A stretch of DNA of 64,000 bases, taken from Mycolicibacterium litorale (GTDB taxonomy: Bacteria > Actinomycetota > Actinomycetes > Mycobacteriales > Mycobacteriaceae). Each line of letters starts with the position of its first letter. The first letter of the stretch is position 1. The stretch spans positions 4,960,001 to 5,024,000 of the forward strand of contig NZ_AP023287.1 in NCBI RefSeq assembly GCF_014218295.1. Direction: 5' to 3'. The notes under the pieces were generated by a model. The model did not search any database. It was not told where the DNA came from and saw nothing but the letters and a program-made list of their open reading frames with translations. Positions 17,548 through 26,841 of the stretch are shown here, piece by piece. The position numbers and the translations under genes were made by a program.

Positions 17548-18327
17548 TCAGGTGCGCAGGTAGTCCAGCTGCGCCTGGACGGATTTCTCCGCCGCGTCCC
17601 ACAGCTTCTCGTCCACGTCGGTGTAGACGTGTTCGACGACTTGGCGTGCCGTGGCATCGTCACCCAGCTCCCGTAGCGCCGCCCGGACCTGGCCGAGACG
17701 CTCCTCGCGGTGGGCCAGATACATCGCGGTGACCGCCTCCAGGTCGGCGAGGTCGGGACCGTGGCCGGGCAGGACGGTCCGCCGGCCCAGCCCCTGCAGC
17801 CGGTGCAGTGAGTCGAGGTAGTCGCGCAGGCTGCCGTCCTCGGTGTCGATGACGGTGGTACCGCGGCCCAACACGGTGTCCGCCGTCAGCACCGCGTCGT
17901 CGAGAACGAACGACAGCGAGTCGACGGTGTGGCCGGGGGTGGCCATGACGGTGATCCGCAGGCCCGCCGCGTCGATCACCTCACCGTCGGTGAGCGGGCC
18001 GCCGAGTCCGCGCAGGAACCCGCTGCCGACCGATCGCACGACCGCACCGGTGCGGTCGACGATCTTGTCGATGCCGCCCGTGTGGTCCTCGTGTTTGTGG
18101 CTGATCAGCACCAGCGCGACGCGACCGAGTTCGGCGACCCTCGCGATGTGCTCGTCGTCGTCGGGTCCGGGGTCGACGACCACCAGCTCGTCGCTGCGCG
18201 GACCGCGCAGCACCCAGGTGTTGGTCCCGTCGAGCGTCATCAGCCCGGGGTTGTCGCACAGCAGCACCGACGCCGTCTCGGTCACCGGGCGCAACACCCC
18301 GTAGGCCGGATGCTCGGGTGCGCTCAT
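17548..18327 (-). CDS. Metallo-beta-lactamase-fold hydrolase (Rv3677c, LACTB2-like)
   Basis: This 259-residue protein has the metal motif SHKHEDH (His77, His79, Asp81, His82), further ligands in TPGHTVDS and TADT, and PGHGP near residue 195. The C-terminal helical domain (about 205-259, HREERLGQVRAAL) is of the LACTB2/winged-helix type, which includes RNA- and thioester-cleaving enzymes. The substrate is unknown. It is the third gene of a minus-strand run with the DUF4177 and RidA genes, 4 bases after the RidA gene. Confidence 0.85.
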   Translation of the reverse strand: MSAPEHPAYGVLRPVTETASVLLCDNPGLMTLDGTNTWVLRGPRSDELVVVDPGPDDDEHIARVAELGRVALVLISHKHEDHTGGIDKIVDRTGAVVRSVGSGFLRGLGGPLTDGEVIDAAGLRITVMATPGHTVDSLSFVLDDAVLTADTVLGRGTTVIDTEDGSLRDYLDSLHRLQGLGRRTVLPGHGPDLADLEAVTAMYLAHREERLGQVRAALRELGDDATARQVVEHVYTDVDEKLWDAAEKSVQAQLDYLRT

Positions 18328-18331
18328 CGGG

Positions 18332-18787
18332 TCAGGCGACCTCGACGATCAGCTCGACTTCCACCGGCGCGTTACGCGGCAGCTCCGACACCCCCACCGC
18401 CGAGCGGGCATGCGCACCCGCGTCGCCGAACACCTCGCCGAAAAGTTCGGAGGCGCCGTTGACGACACCGGGTTGACCGCCGAATCCGGGCGCCGAGGCG
18501 ACGAACCCGACGACCTTGACCACGCGGACGATCGCGTCGACACCCACCAGCGCATCGACGGCGGCCAGTGCATTGAGGCCGCACACCCGCGCGAGGTCCT
18601 TGGCGTCGTCGGGGTCGACGTCGGCGCCGACCTTGCCGGTCCGGCTCAGTTCACCGGCGACGATCGGCAGCTGGCCGGCGGTGTAGACCAGGTTGCCGGT
18701 GCGCACCGCGGGGACGTAGGCCGCCAGCGGCGCCACGACCTCGGGCAGCTCGATCCCGAGCTCGGTGAGCCGCGCCGACCAGCTCAC
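18332..18787 (-). CDS. RidA/YjgF-family protein (Rv3678c-like)
   Basis: This 151-residue protein starts at GTG. The fold is recognisable from YVPAVRTGNLVYTAGQLP near the N terminus and RSAVGVSELPRNAPVEVELIVEVA at the C terminus, where the Arg (in ARSAVG) is the residue that binds the imine/carboxylate in active RidA. RidA proteins hydrolyse reactive enamines/imines made by PLP enzymes. The Rv3678c subgroup has an inserted loop (FGGQPGVVNGASELFGEVFG), and its substrate is not established. It overlaps the upstream DUF4177 gene by 4 bases (GTGA). Confidence 0.87.
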   Translation of the reverse strand: MSWSARLTELGIELPEVVAPLAAYVPAVRTGNLVYTAGQLPIVAGELSRTGKVGADVDPDDAKDLARVCGLNALAAVDALVGVDAIVRVVKVVGFVASAPGFGGQPGVVNGASELFGEVFGDAGAHARSAVGVSELPRNAPVEVELIVEVA

Positions 18788-18945
18788 TTCGGCCGCTTCA
18801 AGTAGGCGACGTGCTGCTCACCGGTCGGCCCGGGCAGCACCGACACCAGCTCCCAGCCGTCGGCGCCCCACTGGTCGAGGATCTGCTTGGTGGCGTGGGT
18901 CAGCAGCGGCACGGTCGCGTACTCCCACTGGGTCGGTTCGCTCAT
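18784..18945 (-). CDS. DUF4177 small protein (Rv3678A-like)
   Basis: This gene of 53 residues runs MSEPTQWEYATVPLL, then TKQILDQWGADGWELVSVLPG and a C-terminal YLKRPK. The WEYATVPL and ILDQWGADGWELVSV motifs define DUF4177, a small alpha/beta protein of unknown role found across actinobacteria. The ATG at 18945 has TAAGCT 7 bases upstream, so it probably heads a leaderless operon with the RidA and MBL genes. Its TGA overlaps the RidA GTG. Confidence 0.85.
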   Translation of the reverse strand: MSEPTQWEYATVPLLTHATKQILDQWGADGWELVSVLPGPTGEQHVAYLKRPK

Positions 18946-18951
18946 GCGCTG

Positions 18952-18957
18952 AGCTTA
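18952..18957 (-). promoter_or_regulatory. -10 element (TAAGCT) for the DUF4177-RidA-MBL operon
   Basis: On the minus strand it ends 7 bases before the ATG at 18945. Confidence 0.6.
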
Positions 18958-18980
18958 TCCGCCCGTGATGACCGCTTGGC

Positions 18981-18986
18981 TAGCAT
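18981..18986 (+). promoter_or_regulatory. -10 element (TAGCAT) for the bagA-like gene
   Basis: It ends 7 bases before GTG 18993. This and the opposing TAAGCT element lie only 23 bases apart, so the two divergent promoters share one short control region. Confidence 0.6.
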
Positions 18987-18992
18987 GCAGTG

Positions 18993-20012
18993 GTGGCAAC
19001 AACTACCAATGGCGGTAGAGCCGTCGGCTGGCCGTCGCGTCTGTCAGAGGCGAAACTGCACTTCGTCACGGGCAAGGGCGGTACCGGCAAATCGACGATC
19101 GCCGCGGCGCTCGCCCTGGCGCTCGCCTCGGGCGGCCGCAAGGTGTTGCTCGTCGAGGTCGAAGGCCGCCAGGGCATCGCCCAGCTCTTCGACGTGCCTC
19201 CGCTGCCGTACAAAGAGGTCAAGATCGCGACCGCGGAGGGCGGCGGACAGGTCAACGCGCTGGCCGTCGACACCGAGGCGGCGTTCCTCGAGTACCTCGA
19301 CATGTTCTACAACCTCGGGCTGGCCGGGCGGGCCATGCGGCGGATCGGCGCGGTGGAGTTCGCGACGACGATCGCGCCTGGCCTGCGTGACGTCCTGCTC
19401 ACCGGCAAGATCCGCGAGGTCGTCACCCGCGCGGAGAAGGGTAAGCAGCCGGTGTACGACGCGGTGGTGGTGGACTCCCCGCCCACCGGCAGGATCGCCC
19501 GGTTCCTCGATGTCACCAAGGCGGTTTCGGATCTGGCCAAGGGTGGGCCGGTGCACGCGCAGGCCGAGAGCGTGGTCAAGGTGCTGCACTCCGACATCAC
19601 GGCCATCCACCTGGTCACCCTGCTCGAGGCGCTGCCCATGCAGGAGACGATGGAGGCGATCGACGAACTGCGAGATCTGGGTCTGCCGATCGGCAGCGTC
19701 ATCGTCAACCGCAACATCCCCGCGTACCTGGCGCCCGATGACCTGGCCAAGGCCGCCGAGGGCGACATCGACGCCGACGCCGTGCGCGCCGATCTCACCG
19801 CGGCGGGAATCACGTTGTCGGACAACGACTTCGCGGGCCTGCTGACCGAGACCATCGAGCACGCCACCCGCATCGCGGCCCGCGCGGAGACCGCCGAACA
19901 GCTCGAGCGCCTCGACGTGCCACGGCTCGAACTGCCCGCCCTGCCCGAGGGTGTCGATCTGGGCAGCCTCTACGAACTCGCCGAAGCGCTCGCCCATCAA
20001 GGAGTCCGATGA
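18993..20012 (+). CDS. ArsA/Get3-like ATPase, first subunit (Rv3679/BagA-like)
   Basis: This 339-residue P-loop protein has a deviant Walker A, GKGGTGKS (27-34), with the signature Lys before GG as in Get3/ArsA/MinD. Switch I-type residues lie near [19 protein letters not shown] and switch II in [18 protein letters not shown]. tuberculosis Rv3679 and Rv3680 form a heteromeric ATPase (named BagA/BagB, from memory) linked to glycerol metabolism. GTG 18993 is preferred to GTG 18990 because of the TAGCAT element 7 bases upstream. The 3' end overlaps the next gene by ATGA. Confidence 0.9.
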   Translation: MATTTNGGRAVGWPSRLSEAKLHFVTGKGGTGKSTIAAALALALASGGRKVLLVEVEGRQGIAQLFDVPPLPYKEVKIATAEGGGQVNALAVDTEAAFLEYLDMFYNLGLAGRAMRRIGAVEFATTIAPGLRDVLLTGKIREVVTRAEKGKQPVYDAVVVDSPPTGRIARFLDVTKAVSDLAKGGPVHAQAESVVKVLHSDITAIHLVTLLEALPMQETMEAIDELRDLGLPIGSVIVNRNIPAYLAPDDLAKAAEGDIDADAVRADLTAAGITLSDNDFAGLLTETIEHATRIAARAETAEQLERLDVPRLELPALPEGVDLGSLYELAEALAHQGVR

Positions 20013-21139
20013 GTACGACACCGCCCGCCCTCGACATGGCGGCGATCCTGCGCGACACCTCCAACCGGGTGGTGGTCTGCTGCGGCGCCGGCGGTGTCGG
20101 CAAGACGACGACGGCGGCCGCCATGGCGCTGCGGGCCGCCGAGTACGGCCGCACGGTCGTGGTGCTCACGATCGACCCGGCCAAGCGTCTCGCGCAGGCG
20201 CTGGGCATCAAGGATCTGGGGAACACTCCGCAGCGGGTGCCGCTGGCACCCGAGGTGCCCGGTGAACTGCACGCGATGATGCTCGACATGCGTCGCACGT
20301 TCGACGAGATGGTGATCCAGTATTCGGGCCCCGACCGGGCCGACGCCATCCTGGACAACCAGTTCTACCAAACGGTGGCCACGTCGCTGGCCGGCACGCA
20401 GGAGTACATGGCGATGGAGAAGCTGGGCCAGCTTCTCTCCGAGGACAAGTGGGACCTCATCGTCGTCGACACCCCGCCGTCGCGCAACGCCCTGGATTTC
20501 CTCGACGCCCCGAAACGCCTCGGCAGCTTCATGGACAGCAGGCTGTGGCGGATGCTGTTGGCGCCGGGCCGCGGTATCGGCAAGCTCGTCACTGGTGCGG
20601 TGGGCTTGGCCATGAGGGCCATGTCCACGATCCTCGGATCCCAAATGCTCTCGGACGCAGCAGGTTTCGTGCAGTCACTGGACGCGACGTTCGGCGGGTT
20701 CCGGGAGAAGGCGGACCGCACCTACGATCTGCTCAAACGGCGCGGTACTCAGTTCGTGGTGGTGTCGGCGGCCGAACCGGATGCGTTGCGTGAGGCGGCG
20801 TTCTTCGTCGACCGGCTGTCCTCGGAACACATGCCGCTGGCCGGGCTGATCCTCAACCGCACACATCCGACGCTGTGCTCGCTGCACGCGGAGAAGGCCG
20901 AGGAGGTGGCCGAGACGCTCGCGGCGAAGGATCCGGAGTCGTTGACGGCGGCGGCGTTGCGGATCCACGCGGACCGGACGCAGACCGCCAAGCGCGAGGT
21001 TCGGCTGCTGTCGCGGTTCACCGGCGCCAATCCGCACGTGGGGATCGTCGGCGTGCCTTCGCTGCCGTTCGACGTGTCGGATCTCGAGGCGCTGCGGGCG
21101 ATCGCCGATCAGATCACCGGGACCGCGCCCGCGGCCTGA
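20009..21139 (+). CDS. ArsA/Get3-like ATPase, second subunit (Rv3680/BagB-like)
   Basis: This 376-residue protein has P-loop GAGGVGKTT (26-34), [15 protein letters not shown] (switch I/A-loop) and [20 protein letters not shown] (switch II), the last two as in bacterial anion-transport ATPases. A central helical region (about 160-240, [32 protein letters not shown]) is hydrophobic, like a client- or partner-binding subdomain. ATGA overlap and similar domain layout indicate a complex with the preceding ATPase. Neither carries the CxxC zinc motif of eukaryotic Get3. Confidence 0.9.
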   Translation: MSTTPPALDMAAILRDTSNRVVVCCGAGGVGKTTTAAAMALRAAEYGRTVVVLTIDPAKRLAQALGIKDLGNTPQRVPLAPEVPGELHAMMLDMRRTFDEMVIQYSGPDRADAILDNQFYQTVATSLAGTQEYMAMEKLGQLLSEDKWDLIVVDTPPSRNALDFLDAPKRLGSFMDSRLWRMLLAPGRGIGKLVTGAVGLAMRAMSTILGSQMLSDAAGFVQSLDATFGGFREKADRTYDLLKRRGTQFVVVSAAEPDALREAAFFVDRLSSEHMPLAGLILNRTHPTLCSLHAEKAEEVAETLAAKDPESLTAAALRIHADRTQTAKREVRLLSRFTGANPHVGIVGVPSLPFDVSDLEALRAIADQITGTAPAA

Positions 21140-21163
21140 CGGTCGATGTAGAGGAGAGGGAAC

Positions 21164-21520
21164 TCAGACGGCGCTGCGGTGTTTGCGCTGAGCGGAGAAG
21201 AACTCGGCCCAGGAAACGACCTCGGGGTGCTGTTTGAGCAACGCGCGGCGCTGCCGCTCGGTCATGCCGCCCCACACCCCGAACTCGACGCGGTTGTCGA
21301 GCGCGTCCGCACCGCATTCGAGGATGACCGGGCAGTGGCGACAGATGACGGCGGCCTTGCGCTGCGCGGCGCCGCGGACGAACAGCTCGTCCGGGTCGGC
21401 CTGTCGGCAGCGGGCCTGGGACACCCAGGCGATCCGTGCTTCGGCCTCGGCTCCGTGAACGGGGGGCGCGGCGGGGGCGGTTGTAACGGTCTTCTGCACC
21501 GCGGGCCGGATACTTGACAC
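21164..21520 (-). CDS. whiB4: Redox-sensing transcription factor WhiB4
   Basis: This 118-residue protein starts at GTG. The four 4Fe-4S ligands are Cys38, Cys60, Cys63 and Cys69, followed by the WhiB turn GVWGG (81-85) and a basic DNA-binding tail (RQRRALLKQH). Sequence and location next to the ArsA-like pair and ponA2 match Rv3681c. WhiB4 loses its cluster in oxygen and then represses antioxidant genes in M. tuberculosis. A GAAGGGA ribosome-binding site precedes the start, so the mRNA has a leader. Confidence 0.95.
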   Translation of the reverse strand: MSSIRPAVQKTVTTAPAAPPVHGAEAEARIAWVSQARCRQADPDELFVRGAAQRKAAVICRHCPVILECGADALDNRVEFGVWGGMTERQRRALLKQHPEVVSWAEFFSAQRKHRSAV

Positions 21521-21601
21521 CAGCGATCCCTTCGTTCCTGCCGCCGCAACGACGGCGAGTCCTCCGGTGTAGAACGCTGATGCGATCTACGCCACACTGC
21601 G

Positions 21602-21619
21602 CCAGAAAGTGTGTTCTGG
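21602..21619. promoter_or_regulatory. Inverted repeat in the whiB4-ponA2 divergent region
   Basis: CCAGAA-AGTGTG-TTCTGG has perfect 6-bp arms around a 6-bp spacer. It lies about 80 bases upstream of the whiB4 start in the 294-base gap. It is a candidate operator with no assigned protein. The rest of the gap shows only the ponA2 -10. Confidence 0.4.
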
Positions 21620-21802
21620 ATCGCACTGTGTGTCCAAGCTAGGTGGTCAGGGCACATTTACGCAACACTTTGTGTCCGCCTTTTTTGGGACGGCCGTGCC
21701 GTCTGATCGAGTTCTTCGAGTTGACGCGGTTCGGCACGGCCGATCGAGGACCGCGAACTCGGCGAATCGTGCTGCTCCGGCATCGCCGTCGGGCGGCGTC
21801 GT

Positions 21803-21808
21803 TACTCT
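21803..21808 (+). promoter_or_regulatory. -10 element (TACTCT) of ponA2
   Basis: It ends 7 bases before the ATG at 21815, indicating a leaderless ponA2 mRNA. Confidence 0.6.
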
Positions 21809-21814
21809 GTACAC

Positions 21815-24259
21815 ATGCCGGAGCGCCCGCCCACCGCCGTCACGGTCGTCAAGCTCGCCTGGTGCTGCTTGCTGGCCAGCGTGCTGGCCGCTGCCTTGAT
21901 GTTCCCGGTCGTCGGCGGCATCGGCCTGATGTCGAACCGGGCCTCCGACGTCGTCGCGAACGGTTCGGCCGCGCTCGTCGAGGGTGACGTGCCGCAGGTC
22001 TCGACGATGGTCGACGCCAAGGGCAACACGATCGCGTGGCTGTACTCCCAGCGACGCTTCGAGGTGCCCAGCGAGCAGATCGCCAACACGATGAAGCTGG
22101 CGATCGTCTCCATCGAGGACAAGCGGTTTGCCGAACACAACGGCGTGGACTGGCAGGGCACGCTCACCGGATTGGCGGGATATCTGCGCGGGGACACCGA
22201 CACCCGCGGTGGGTCGACGCTGGAACAGCAGTACGTCAAGAACTACCAGTTGCTGGTGGTGGCGCAGACCGACTCCGAGAAGCGGGCGGCCATCGAGACC
22301 ACCCCGGCCCGCAAGCTGCGTGAGATCCGGATGGCGCTCACGCTGGACAAGACCTTCACCAAACCCGAGATCCTCACCCGCTACCTCAACCTGGTCTCGT
22401 TCGGCAACGGTGCGTTCGGCATCCAGGACGCGGCCCAGACCTATTTCGGTGTCAACGCCTCGCAGCTGAACTGGCAGCAGGCCGCGCTGCTGGCCGGTCT
22501 GGTCCAGTCGACCAGCACGCTGAACCCGTACACCAACCCCGACGGTGCGTTGGCCCGTCGCAACCTGGTGCTCGACACGATGATCGAGAACCTGCCGAAC
22601 GAGGCCGAGGCGCTGCGCGCGGCCAAGAACGAGCCGCTGGGCATCCTGCCGGTCCCCAACGAGCTGCCGCGCGGGTGCATCGCCGCCGGCGACCGGGCGT
22701 TCTTCTGCGACTACGCGCTGGAGTACCTGGCGCGCGCGGGTATCAGCAAGGAACAGGTCGCCAAGGGCGGCTATCTGATCAAGACGACGCTCGACCCCGA
22801 CGTCCAGGCGTCGGTGAAGTCCGCGGTCGACAAGTTCGCCGACCCGACCACCCCGGGTGTCGCGAGTGTGATGAGCGTGATCCGGCCCGGTAAGGAAACC
22901 CATCCGGTGCTGGCGATGGCGTCCAACCGCACCTACGGCCTCAACCTCGACGCGAACGAGACCATGCAGCCGCAGCCGTTCACTCTCGCGGGCAACGGCG
23001 CCGGGTCGGTGTTCAAGATCTTCACCACGGCGGCCGCCATGGAGATGGGCATGGGCATCAACACCCAGCTGCAGGTGCCCGGCTCGTTCCAGGCCAAGGG
23101 TCTGGGCAGCAGCGACCGCCCCGGGTGCCCAGCGGCGACCTGGTGTGTGAGCAACGCCGGCGGCTACCGCGGCACCATGAACGTGACCGACGCACTGGCC
23201 ACCTCGCCCAACACCGCGTTCGCGAAGCTGATCTCGCAGGTCGGCGTGCCGCGCGCCGTCGACATGTCGGTCCGGCTGGGGCTGCGGTCCTACGCGCTGC
23301 CGGGGACTGCCCGCGACTACGACCCGGAGAGCAACGAGAGCCTGGCCGACTTCGTCAAACGGCAGAACATCGGCTCGTTCACGCTCGGGCCCATCGAGGT
23401 CAACGGCCTGGAGCTGTCCAATGTGGCGGCGACGCTGGCCTCCGGTGGCGTGTGGTGCCCGCCCAACCCGATCGCCCAGGTCGTCGACCGCCACGGCGAA
23501 GAGGTCTCGGTGACCACCGAGACCTGCGAGCAGGCGGTTCCCGAGGGGCTGGCCAACACGCTGGCCAACGCGCTGAGCAAGGACGACACCGGGGCCGGTA
23601 CCGCGGCCGGCGCGGCCGGCTCGGTCGGCTGGGATCTGCCGATGTCCGGTAAGACGGGGACGACGGAGTCCAACCGCTCCTCGGCGTTCCTCGGGTTCAC
23701 CAACCAGCTGGCGGCCGCGAACTACATCTACGACGACTCCCCGTCGCCCGGCGAACTCTGCTCGTTCCCGCTGCGCCAGTGCGGGTCGGGCAACCTGTTC
23801 GGCGGTAACGAGCCGGCCCGCACCTGGTTCACGGCGATGAAGCCGATCGCCACCAACTTCGGTCCGGTCGCGCTGCCGCCCACCGATCCGCGCTACGTCG
23901 ACGGCGGTCCGGGCTCGCAGGTGCCGAGCGTGTCGGGCCTGACCGTGGACGCCGCCCGTCAGCGCCTGCGCGACGCCGGGTTCCAGGTCGCCGACCAGAC
24001 CAGCTCGGTCAACAGCACGTCGCGGTCGGGCACGGTCGTCGGCACCAACCCCAGCGGGCAGACCATCCCCGGCTCGATCGTCACGATCCAGGTGAGCAAC
24101 GGCATCGCGCCGGCACCACCGCCGCCGGCGCCGATCAGCATCCCGGGTCTGCCGGGCGGACCCCCGGCCCCGATCGGGCAGACGGTCGTCGAGATCCCGG
24201 GTCTGCCGCCGATCACCGTGCCGGTGCTCGGGCCGCCGCCACCGCCGCCGCCACCGTGA
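21815..24259 (+). CDS. ponA2: Bifunctional class A penicillin-binding protein PonA2 (PBP2) with PASTA domain
   Basis: This 814-residue protein has a membrane anchor (about 10-38), a GT51 glycosyltransferase domain with Glu101 in EDKRFAEHNGVDW and GGSTLEQQYVKN (132-143), and a transpeptidase domain with SVFK (398-401), SPN (464-466) and KTG (613-615). One PASTA domain (about 702-762) precedes a Pro-rich tail ending in nine consecutive Pro. It polymerises and crosslinks peptidoglycan outside the membrane. Rv3682 is implicated in non-replicating survival and stress tolerance. All catalytic motifs are intact. The ATG is fixed by the TACTCT element. Confidence 0.97.
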   Translation: MPERPPTAVTVVKLAWCCLLASVLAAALMFPVVGGIGLMSNRASDVVANGSAALVEGDVPQVSTMVDAKGNTIAWLYSQRRFEVPSEQIANTMKLAIVSIEDKRFAEHNGVDWQGTLTGLAGYLRGDTDTRGGSTLEQQYVKNYQLLVVAQTDSEKRAAIETTPARKLREIRMALTLDKTFTKPEILTRYLNLVSFGNGAFGIQDAAQTYFGVNASQLNWQQAALLAGLVQSTSTLNPYTNPDGALARRNLVLDTMIENLPNEAEALRAAKNEPLGILPVPNELPRGCIAAGDRAFFCDYALEYLARAGISKEQVAKGGYLIKTTLDPDVQASVKSAVDKFADPTTPGVASVMSVIRPGKETHPVLAMASNRTYGLNLDANETMQPQPFTLAGNGAGSVFKIFTTAAAMEMGMGINTQLQVPGSFQAKGLGSSDRPGCPAATWCVSNAGGYRGTMNVTDALATSPNTAFAKLISQVGVPRAVDMSVRLGLRSYALPGTARDYDPESNESLADFVKRQNIGSFTLGPIEVNGLELSNVAATLASGGVWCPPNPIAQVVDRHGEEVSVTTETCEQAVPEGLANTLANALSKDDTGAGTAAGAAGSVGWDLPMSGKTGTTESNRSSAFLGFTNQLAAANYIYDDSPSPGELCSFPLRQCGSGNLFGGNEPARTWFTAMKPIATNFGPVALPPTDPRYVDGGPGSQVPSVSGLTVDAARQRLRDAGFQVADQTSSVNSTSRSGTVVGTNPSGQTIPGSIVTIQVSNGIAPAPPPPAPISIPGLPGGPPAPIGQTVVEIPGLPPITVPVLGPPPPPPPP

Positions 24260-24340
24260 CCGGCGGCTGACGGTCGGGACCGGGCTGTGCGCTTTCCCAC
24301 GGCGACCGGGTGGGGAGCGGTGAGCGCGCCCGTTCGGCAG

Positions 24341-24346
24341 TAGGCT
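24341..24346 (+). promoter_or_regulatory. -10 element (TAGGCT) for the phosphoesterase gene
   Basis: It ends 7 bases before the ATG at 24353, indicating a leaderless mRNA. Confidence 0.6.
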
Positions 24347-24352
24347 GCACCT

Positions 24353-25339
24353 ATGGCTGCTGCTCTGCCACGACCGACGGTTTCGACGTCGATCACGCTG
24401 CTGAAGAACACCGCCGCGGTGAGCGCCGGCTCGCTGGTCGCGGGTATCGGCTATGCGTCGCTCATCGAGCGCAACGCGTTCACGCTGCGCGAGGTGACCA
24501 TGCCGGTGCTGACGCCCGGGTCGAGCCCGCTGCGTGTGCTGCACATCAGCGACCTGCACATGCGCCCCGGCCAGCGCCGCAAGCAGGCCTGGCTGCGCGA
24601 CCTGGCGCGGCTGGAGCCGGACCTGGTGGTCAACACCGGCGACAACCTCGCACATCCGAAAGCGGTGCCCGCCGTCGTGCAGGCACTGTCGGACTTGCTG
24701 TCGGTGCCCGGTGTGTTCGTGTTCGGCAGCAACGACTACTTCGCACCGCAGCTGAAGAACCCGCTGAACTACCTCACCAACCCGGGCCACCGGGTGCACG
24801 GTCAGCCGCTGCCGTGGCAGGACCTGCGGGCCGCGTTCACCGAACGCGGTTGGCTGGACATGACCCACACGCGTCGTGAACTCGACGTCGCGGGTCTGCG
24901 CATCGCGCTGGCGGGCGTCGACGATCCGCACCTCAAACGCGACCGCTACGACACGATCGCCGGGGCGGCGACGCCGACCGCGAATCTGTCGCTGGGGCTG
25001 ACGCATTCGCCCGAGCCGCGGGTGCTCGACCGGTTCGCCGCCGACGGCTACCAGCTGGTGATGGCCGGCCACACCCACGGCGGACAGCTGTGCCTGCCGT
25101 TCTACGGGGCGATCGTCACCAACTGCGAGCTCGACCGGTCACGCGCCAAGGGCGCGTCGCGGTGGGGTGCCGATATGGCGCTGCACGTGTCGGCGGGGCT
25201 CGGGACGTCGCCCTTCGCGCCGGTGCGGTTCTGCTGCCGCCCGGAGGCCACACTGCTGACGCTGGTGGCGGCGCCGACCGGGGGCCGGGACGCCGACGTG
25301 CAGGCCGGGCAGTCGCCGTCGGCCGTGTCGGCGCGGTGA
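24353..25339 (+). CDS. Metallophosphoesterase (Rv3683-like)
   Basis: This 328-residue calcineurin-like phosphoesterase has the metal motifs HISDLHM (D-x-H), [10 protein letters not shown] (GDx), FGSNDY (GNxD-like, with Ser in place of the usual Gly-Asn spacing), LTHSP and MAGHTHGGQ (GHTH). An N-terminal helix ([20 protein letters not shown]) suggests a membrane anchor. The family includes YkuE-type UDP-sugar lipid phosphatases, but the substrate here is unknown. It lies 93 bases after ponA2 with its own leaderless promoter. Confidence 0.87.
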   Translation: MAAALPRPTVSTSITLLKNTAAVSAGSLVAGIGYASLIERNAFTLREVTMPVLTPGSSPLRVLHISDLHMRPGQRRKQAWLRDLARLEPDLVVNTGDNLAHPKAVPAVVQALSDLLSVPGVFVFGSNDYFAPQLKNPLNYLTNPGHRVHGQPLPWQDLRAAFTERGWLDMTHTRRELDVAGLRIALAGVDDPHLKRDRYDTIAGAATPTANLSLGLTHSPEPRVLDRFAADGYQLVMAGHTHGGQLCLPFYGAIVTNCELDRSRAKGASRWGADMALHVSAGLGTSPFAPVRFCCRPEATLLTLVAAPTGGRDADVQAGQSPSAVSAR

Positions 25340-25346
25340 CCTGGCG

Positions 25347-26453
25347 GTGACGGGGCGGTCCCCGATCGCCTCCCACAGTCATCCCCGCGCGTGGGTCGAC
25401 AATGCCGTGCGGCTGATCGAGGCCGACGCCCGGCGCAGCGCCGACACCCATCTGCTGCGCTATCCGCTGCCGTCGGCGTGGGGTGAGGACTGCGGTGTCG
25501 CGCTCTACCTCAAGGACGAGTCGACGCACATCACCGGCAGCCTCAAACACCGGCTGGCGCGCTCGCTGTTCCTCTACGGCCTGTGCAACGGGTGGATCCG
25601 TGAGGGCACGACGGTCATCGAGGCCTCCAGCGGGTCGACCGCGGTGTCCGAGGCGTACTTCGCGGCACTGCTCGGGCTGCCGTTCATCGCGGTCATGACG
25701 TCCTCGACCAGTCCGTCGAAGATCGCGCTGATCGAATCCCAAGGCGGCCGTTGCCATTTCGTCGAGGAGTCGTCACAGGTGTACGCCGAGGCCGAACGGC
25801 TGGCGGAGGAGACCGGCGGGCACTACCTCGACCAGTTCACCAACGCCGAACGCGCCACGGACTGGCGGGGCAACAACAACATCGCCGAATCGATCTACCA
25901 CCAGATGGCCGACGAACAACACCCGATCCCGGAGTGGATCGTGGTGGGGGCGGGCACCGGAGGGACGAGCGCGACGATCGGTCGCTACATCCGGTACCGC
26001 CGCTACGCCACGGGGCTGTGTGTCGTCGATCCGGAGAATTCGGCGTTCTTCCCGTCGTACGCCAACGGGGACCCGGCGGTCGTCACCGGCGCGTCATCGC
26101 GGATCGAGGGCATCGGCCGGCCCCGGGTGGAACCGTCGTTTCTGCCCGATGTGGTCGACCGGATGGTCGCCGTGCCCGACGGGGCGTCGGTGGCGGCGGC
26201 CCGCCACGCGAGCCGGGTCCTCGGCCGGCGGGTCGGCCCGTCGACGGGAACGAATCTGTGGGGAGCGTTCGGACTGCTGGCGGAGATGAAGGCGCAGGGG
26301 CGCCGGGGATCGGTGGTGACGCTGATCGCCGACAGCGGCGACCGCTACGCAGACACCTACTTCTGCGACGAATGGCTGAGCAGCCAGGGCATCGACCCGT
26401 CCGAGTCGGCCGACGTGTTGGCCGATTTCGAGCGGTCCTGCGTCTGGCGCTGA
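25347..26453 (+). CDS. PLP-dependent cysteine synthase-fold enzyme, Cds1-like (Rv3684)
   Basis: This 368-residue fold-type II PLP enzyme has the Schiff-base Lys in [13 protein letters not shown], the Asn/Ser loop [22 protein letters not shown] and the phosphate-binding [14 protein letters not shown]. Overall layout is that of O-acetylserine sulfhydrylase/cystathionine beta-synthase. The M. tuberculosis homolog Rv3684 is reported as Cds1, a cysteine desulfhydrase producing H2S, pyruvate and ammonia. The GTG start is 7 bases after the preceding stop, so it is probably co-transcribed with the phosphoesterase. Confidence 0.88.
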   Translation: MTGRSPIASHSHPRAWVDNAVRLIEADARRSADTHLLRYPLPSAWGEDCGVALYLKDESTHITGSLKHRLARSLFLYGLCNGWIREGTTVIEASSGSTAVSEAYFAALLGLPFIAVMTSSTSPSKIALIESQGGRCHFVEESSQVYAEAERLAEETGGHYLDQFTNAERATDWRGNNNIAESIYHQMADEQHPIPEWIVVGAGTGGTSATIGRYIRYRRYATGLCVVDPENSAFFPSYANGDPAVVTGASSRIEGIGRPRVEPSFLPDVVDRMVAVPDGASVAAARHASRVLGRRVGPSTGTNLWGAFGLLAEMKAQGRRGSVVTLIADSGDRYADTYFCDEWLSSQGIDPSESADVLADFERSCVWR

Positions 26454-26554
26454 TCGTCGGATCCGCCCGACAGCGGCCCGTCGGCGGTCAGAAACAGCCA
26501 GATCGCCGCCAGGGCGAAGAAACCCAGGTAGATGGAAGCTCCTAACCCGGTCAT
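26357..26554 (-). CDS. Possible small membrane protein antisense to the cds1 3' end
   Basis: A 65-residue reading frame starts [24 protein letters not shown], a convincing single membrane helix, and continues [19 protein letters not shown]. The first 33 codons lie in the gap between the PLP enzyme and the tRNA, where a hydrophobic run in frame with an ATG is less likely by chance. The last 32 overlap the PLP gene antisense and may be shadow. No ribosome-binding site is obvious upstream. It could be a real small protein or coincidence. Confidence 0.35.
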   Translation of the reverse strand: MTGLGASIYLGFFALAAIWLFLTADGPLSGGSDDQRQTQDRSKSANTSADSDGSMPWLLSHSSQK

Positions 26555-26719
26555 GTCTGCCTCGTTTCACCAGTTGCACGGCACCCTGCCGACATTCTGG
26601 TCAACGTCACCGACAGGTCGCGGCATTCCGGATGTGGCCCGTGTCGCAGGGGCCCGGCCGCGACGGGAGGCCGTTTGGCTTTCCGAGGCACCGGTGCGAT
26701 ACCCTTTCAACGCTTCACG

Positions 26720-26793
<74 letters not shown>

Positions 26794-26809
26794 CTCGTGG
26801 GAAGAGCAG

Positions 26810-26841
26810 AGGCCCTGATCCGGTTCGCCCGGTCAGGGCCT
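26810..26841 (+). terminator. Hairpin terminator after tRNA-Pro
   Basis: A 9-bp perfect stem AGGCCCTGA/TCAGGGCCT with a loop of about 14 bases is followed by TCTCG. It overlaps the 3' end of the convergent P450 gene, so it may serve both strands. Confidence 0.65.

Noticed and set aside
21647..25078. 1143-residue open frame on the minus strand
   Set aside because: It lies antisense to ponA2 and the phosphoesterase, is rich in Arg, Gly and His as GC-skewed shadow frames are, and has no recognisable domain. The plus-strand proteins are full-length and family-typical.
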